From Clostridiales bacterium UBA8960 (GTDB lineage Bacteria > Bacillota > Clostridia > Peptostreptococcales > Acidaminobacteraceae): 6,166 nucleotides of DNA. The notes below the pieces were generated by a model. That model did no database searches and was not told the origin of the DNA. It saw only the letters and a program-made list of their open reading frames with translations. Shown in pieces: positions 6,085-6,166 of this stretch. Location: the NCBI GenBank assembly GCA_003482695.1, contig DMYC01000113.1, positions 2,056 through 8,221 of the forward strand. Direction: 5' to 3'. The translations under genes were made by a program, and so were the position numbers. Position 1 is the stretch's first letter, and each line of letters starts with the position of its first letter.

Positions 6085-6119
6085 AAAAAAATAGTCAATC
6101 ACGAAAAAGTGATTAACTA
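6085..6119 (-). terminator. Intrinsic terminator of a gene beyond the right edge
   Basis: On the minus strand an 11-bp stem (TAGTTAATCAC, 6119-6109, with GTGATTGACTA, 6102-6092, one T-G wobble) has a TTTTTC loop. Seven T residues follow (6091-6085), then a second T-run (6081-6075). It insulates the promoter region at 6006-6060 from a minus-strand gene outside the window. Confidence 0.8.
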
Positions 6120-6146
6120 TAGTGGAGTTTGCTTATAATGATCAAA

Positions 6147-6166
6147 GTGATCAGGGGGTCCGACCC
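6147..6166. repeat. Right-edge partial copy of the 29-bp palindromic repeat
   Basis: The last 20 bases of the window match the first 20 positions of the palindrome at 2181 and 3361; the rest is cut off. It is preceded by TGATCAAA, itself an echo of the TGATCA arm. It lies 27 bases from the adjacent terminator, between that terminator and the gene beyond the edge. Confidence 0.85.

Overview
The window looks like a chromosomal segment of a low-to-moderate GC Gram-positive bacterium (Bacillota), most likely a motile member of the Clostridia. The evidence is strong AAAGGAGG-type ribosome binding sites, SigA-like TATAAT promoters, an LPXTG sortase-anchored surface protein with Listeria/Bacteroides-type repeats, a membrane chemoreceptor and a cyclic-di-GMP riboswitch. 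I cannot name the genus from sequence alone. The standard genetic code fits: TAA, TGA and TAG all end genes here.

Layout. Positions 1-174 hold a damaged palindromic repeat, then the promoter and an unusual leader for a methyl-accepting chemotaxis protein (175-2154, + strand). That receptor has a dCache sensor carrying an amino-acid-binding signature. A perfect 29-bp palindrome followed by a T-tract lies just after its stop and probably terminates it. A second + strand gene (about 2306-3292, TTG start) has its own promoter and encodes a polytopic membrane protein made of two tandemly duplicated halves; I do not recognise the family. A strong two-way terminator (3308-3352) and another copy of the 29-bp palindrome separate it from the convergent minus-strand genes.

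Minus strand, read from right to left. A terminator (6085-6119) ends a gene beyond the right edge. A promoter follows, with four contiguous 11-bp direct repeats just upstream of its -10 box, which suggests an activator-dependent promoter. Next come a 75-residue conserved-looking small protein (5717-5944), then a leader carrying a class I cyclic-di-GMP (GEMM-I) riboswitch with an anti-aptamer hairpin next to the ribosome binding site. Last is a large cell-wall-anchored protein (3397-5499). Its reading frame is complete from signal peptide to LPQTG sorting signal except for one in-frame TAG at codon 52.

How the parts may work together (inference). A swimming receptor lies beside a cyclic-di-GMP-controlled surface protein, which fits control of motile versus attached life. 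The amber codon means that in this genome the surface protein is either switched off by mutation, made only by readthrough, or affected by a sequence error. Four copies of the palindrome (at positions 1, 2181, 3361 and 6147) punctuate the segment. They resemble REP-type elements and sit between genes, three of them close to gene 3' ends or terminators.
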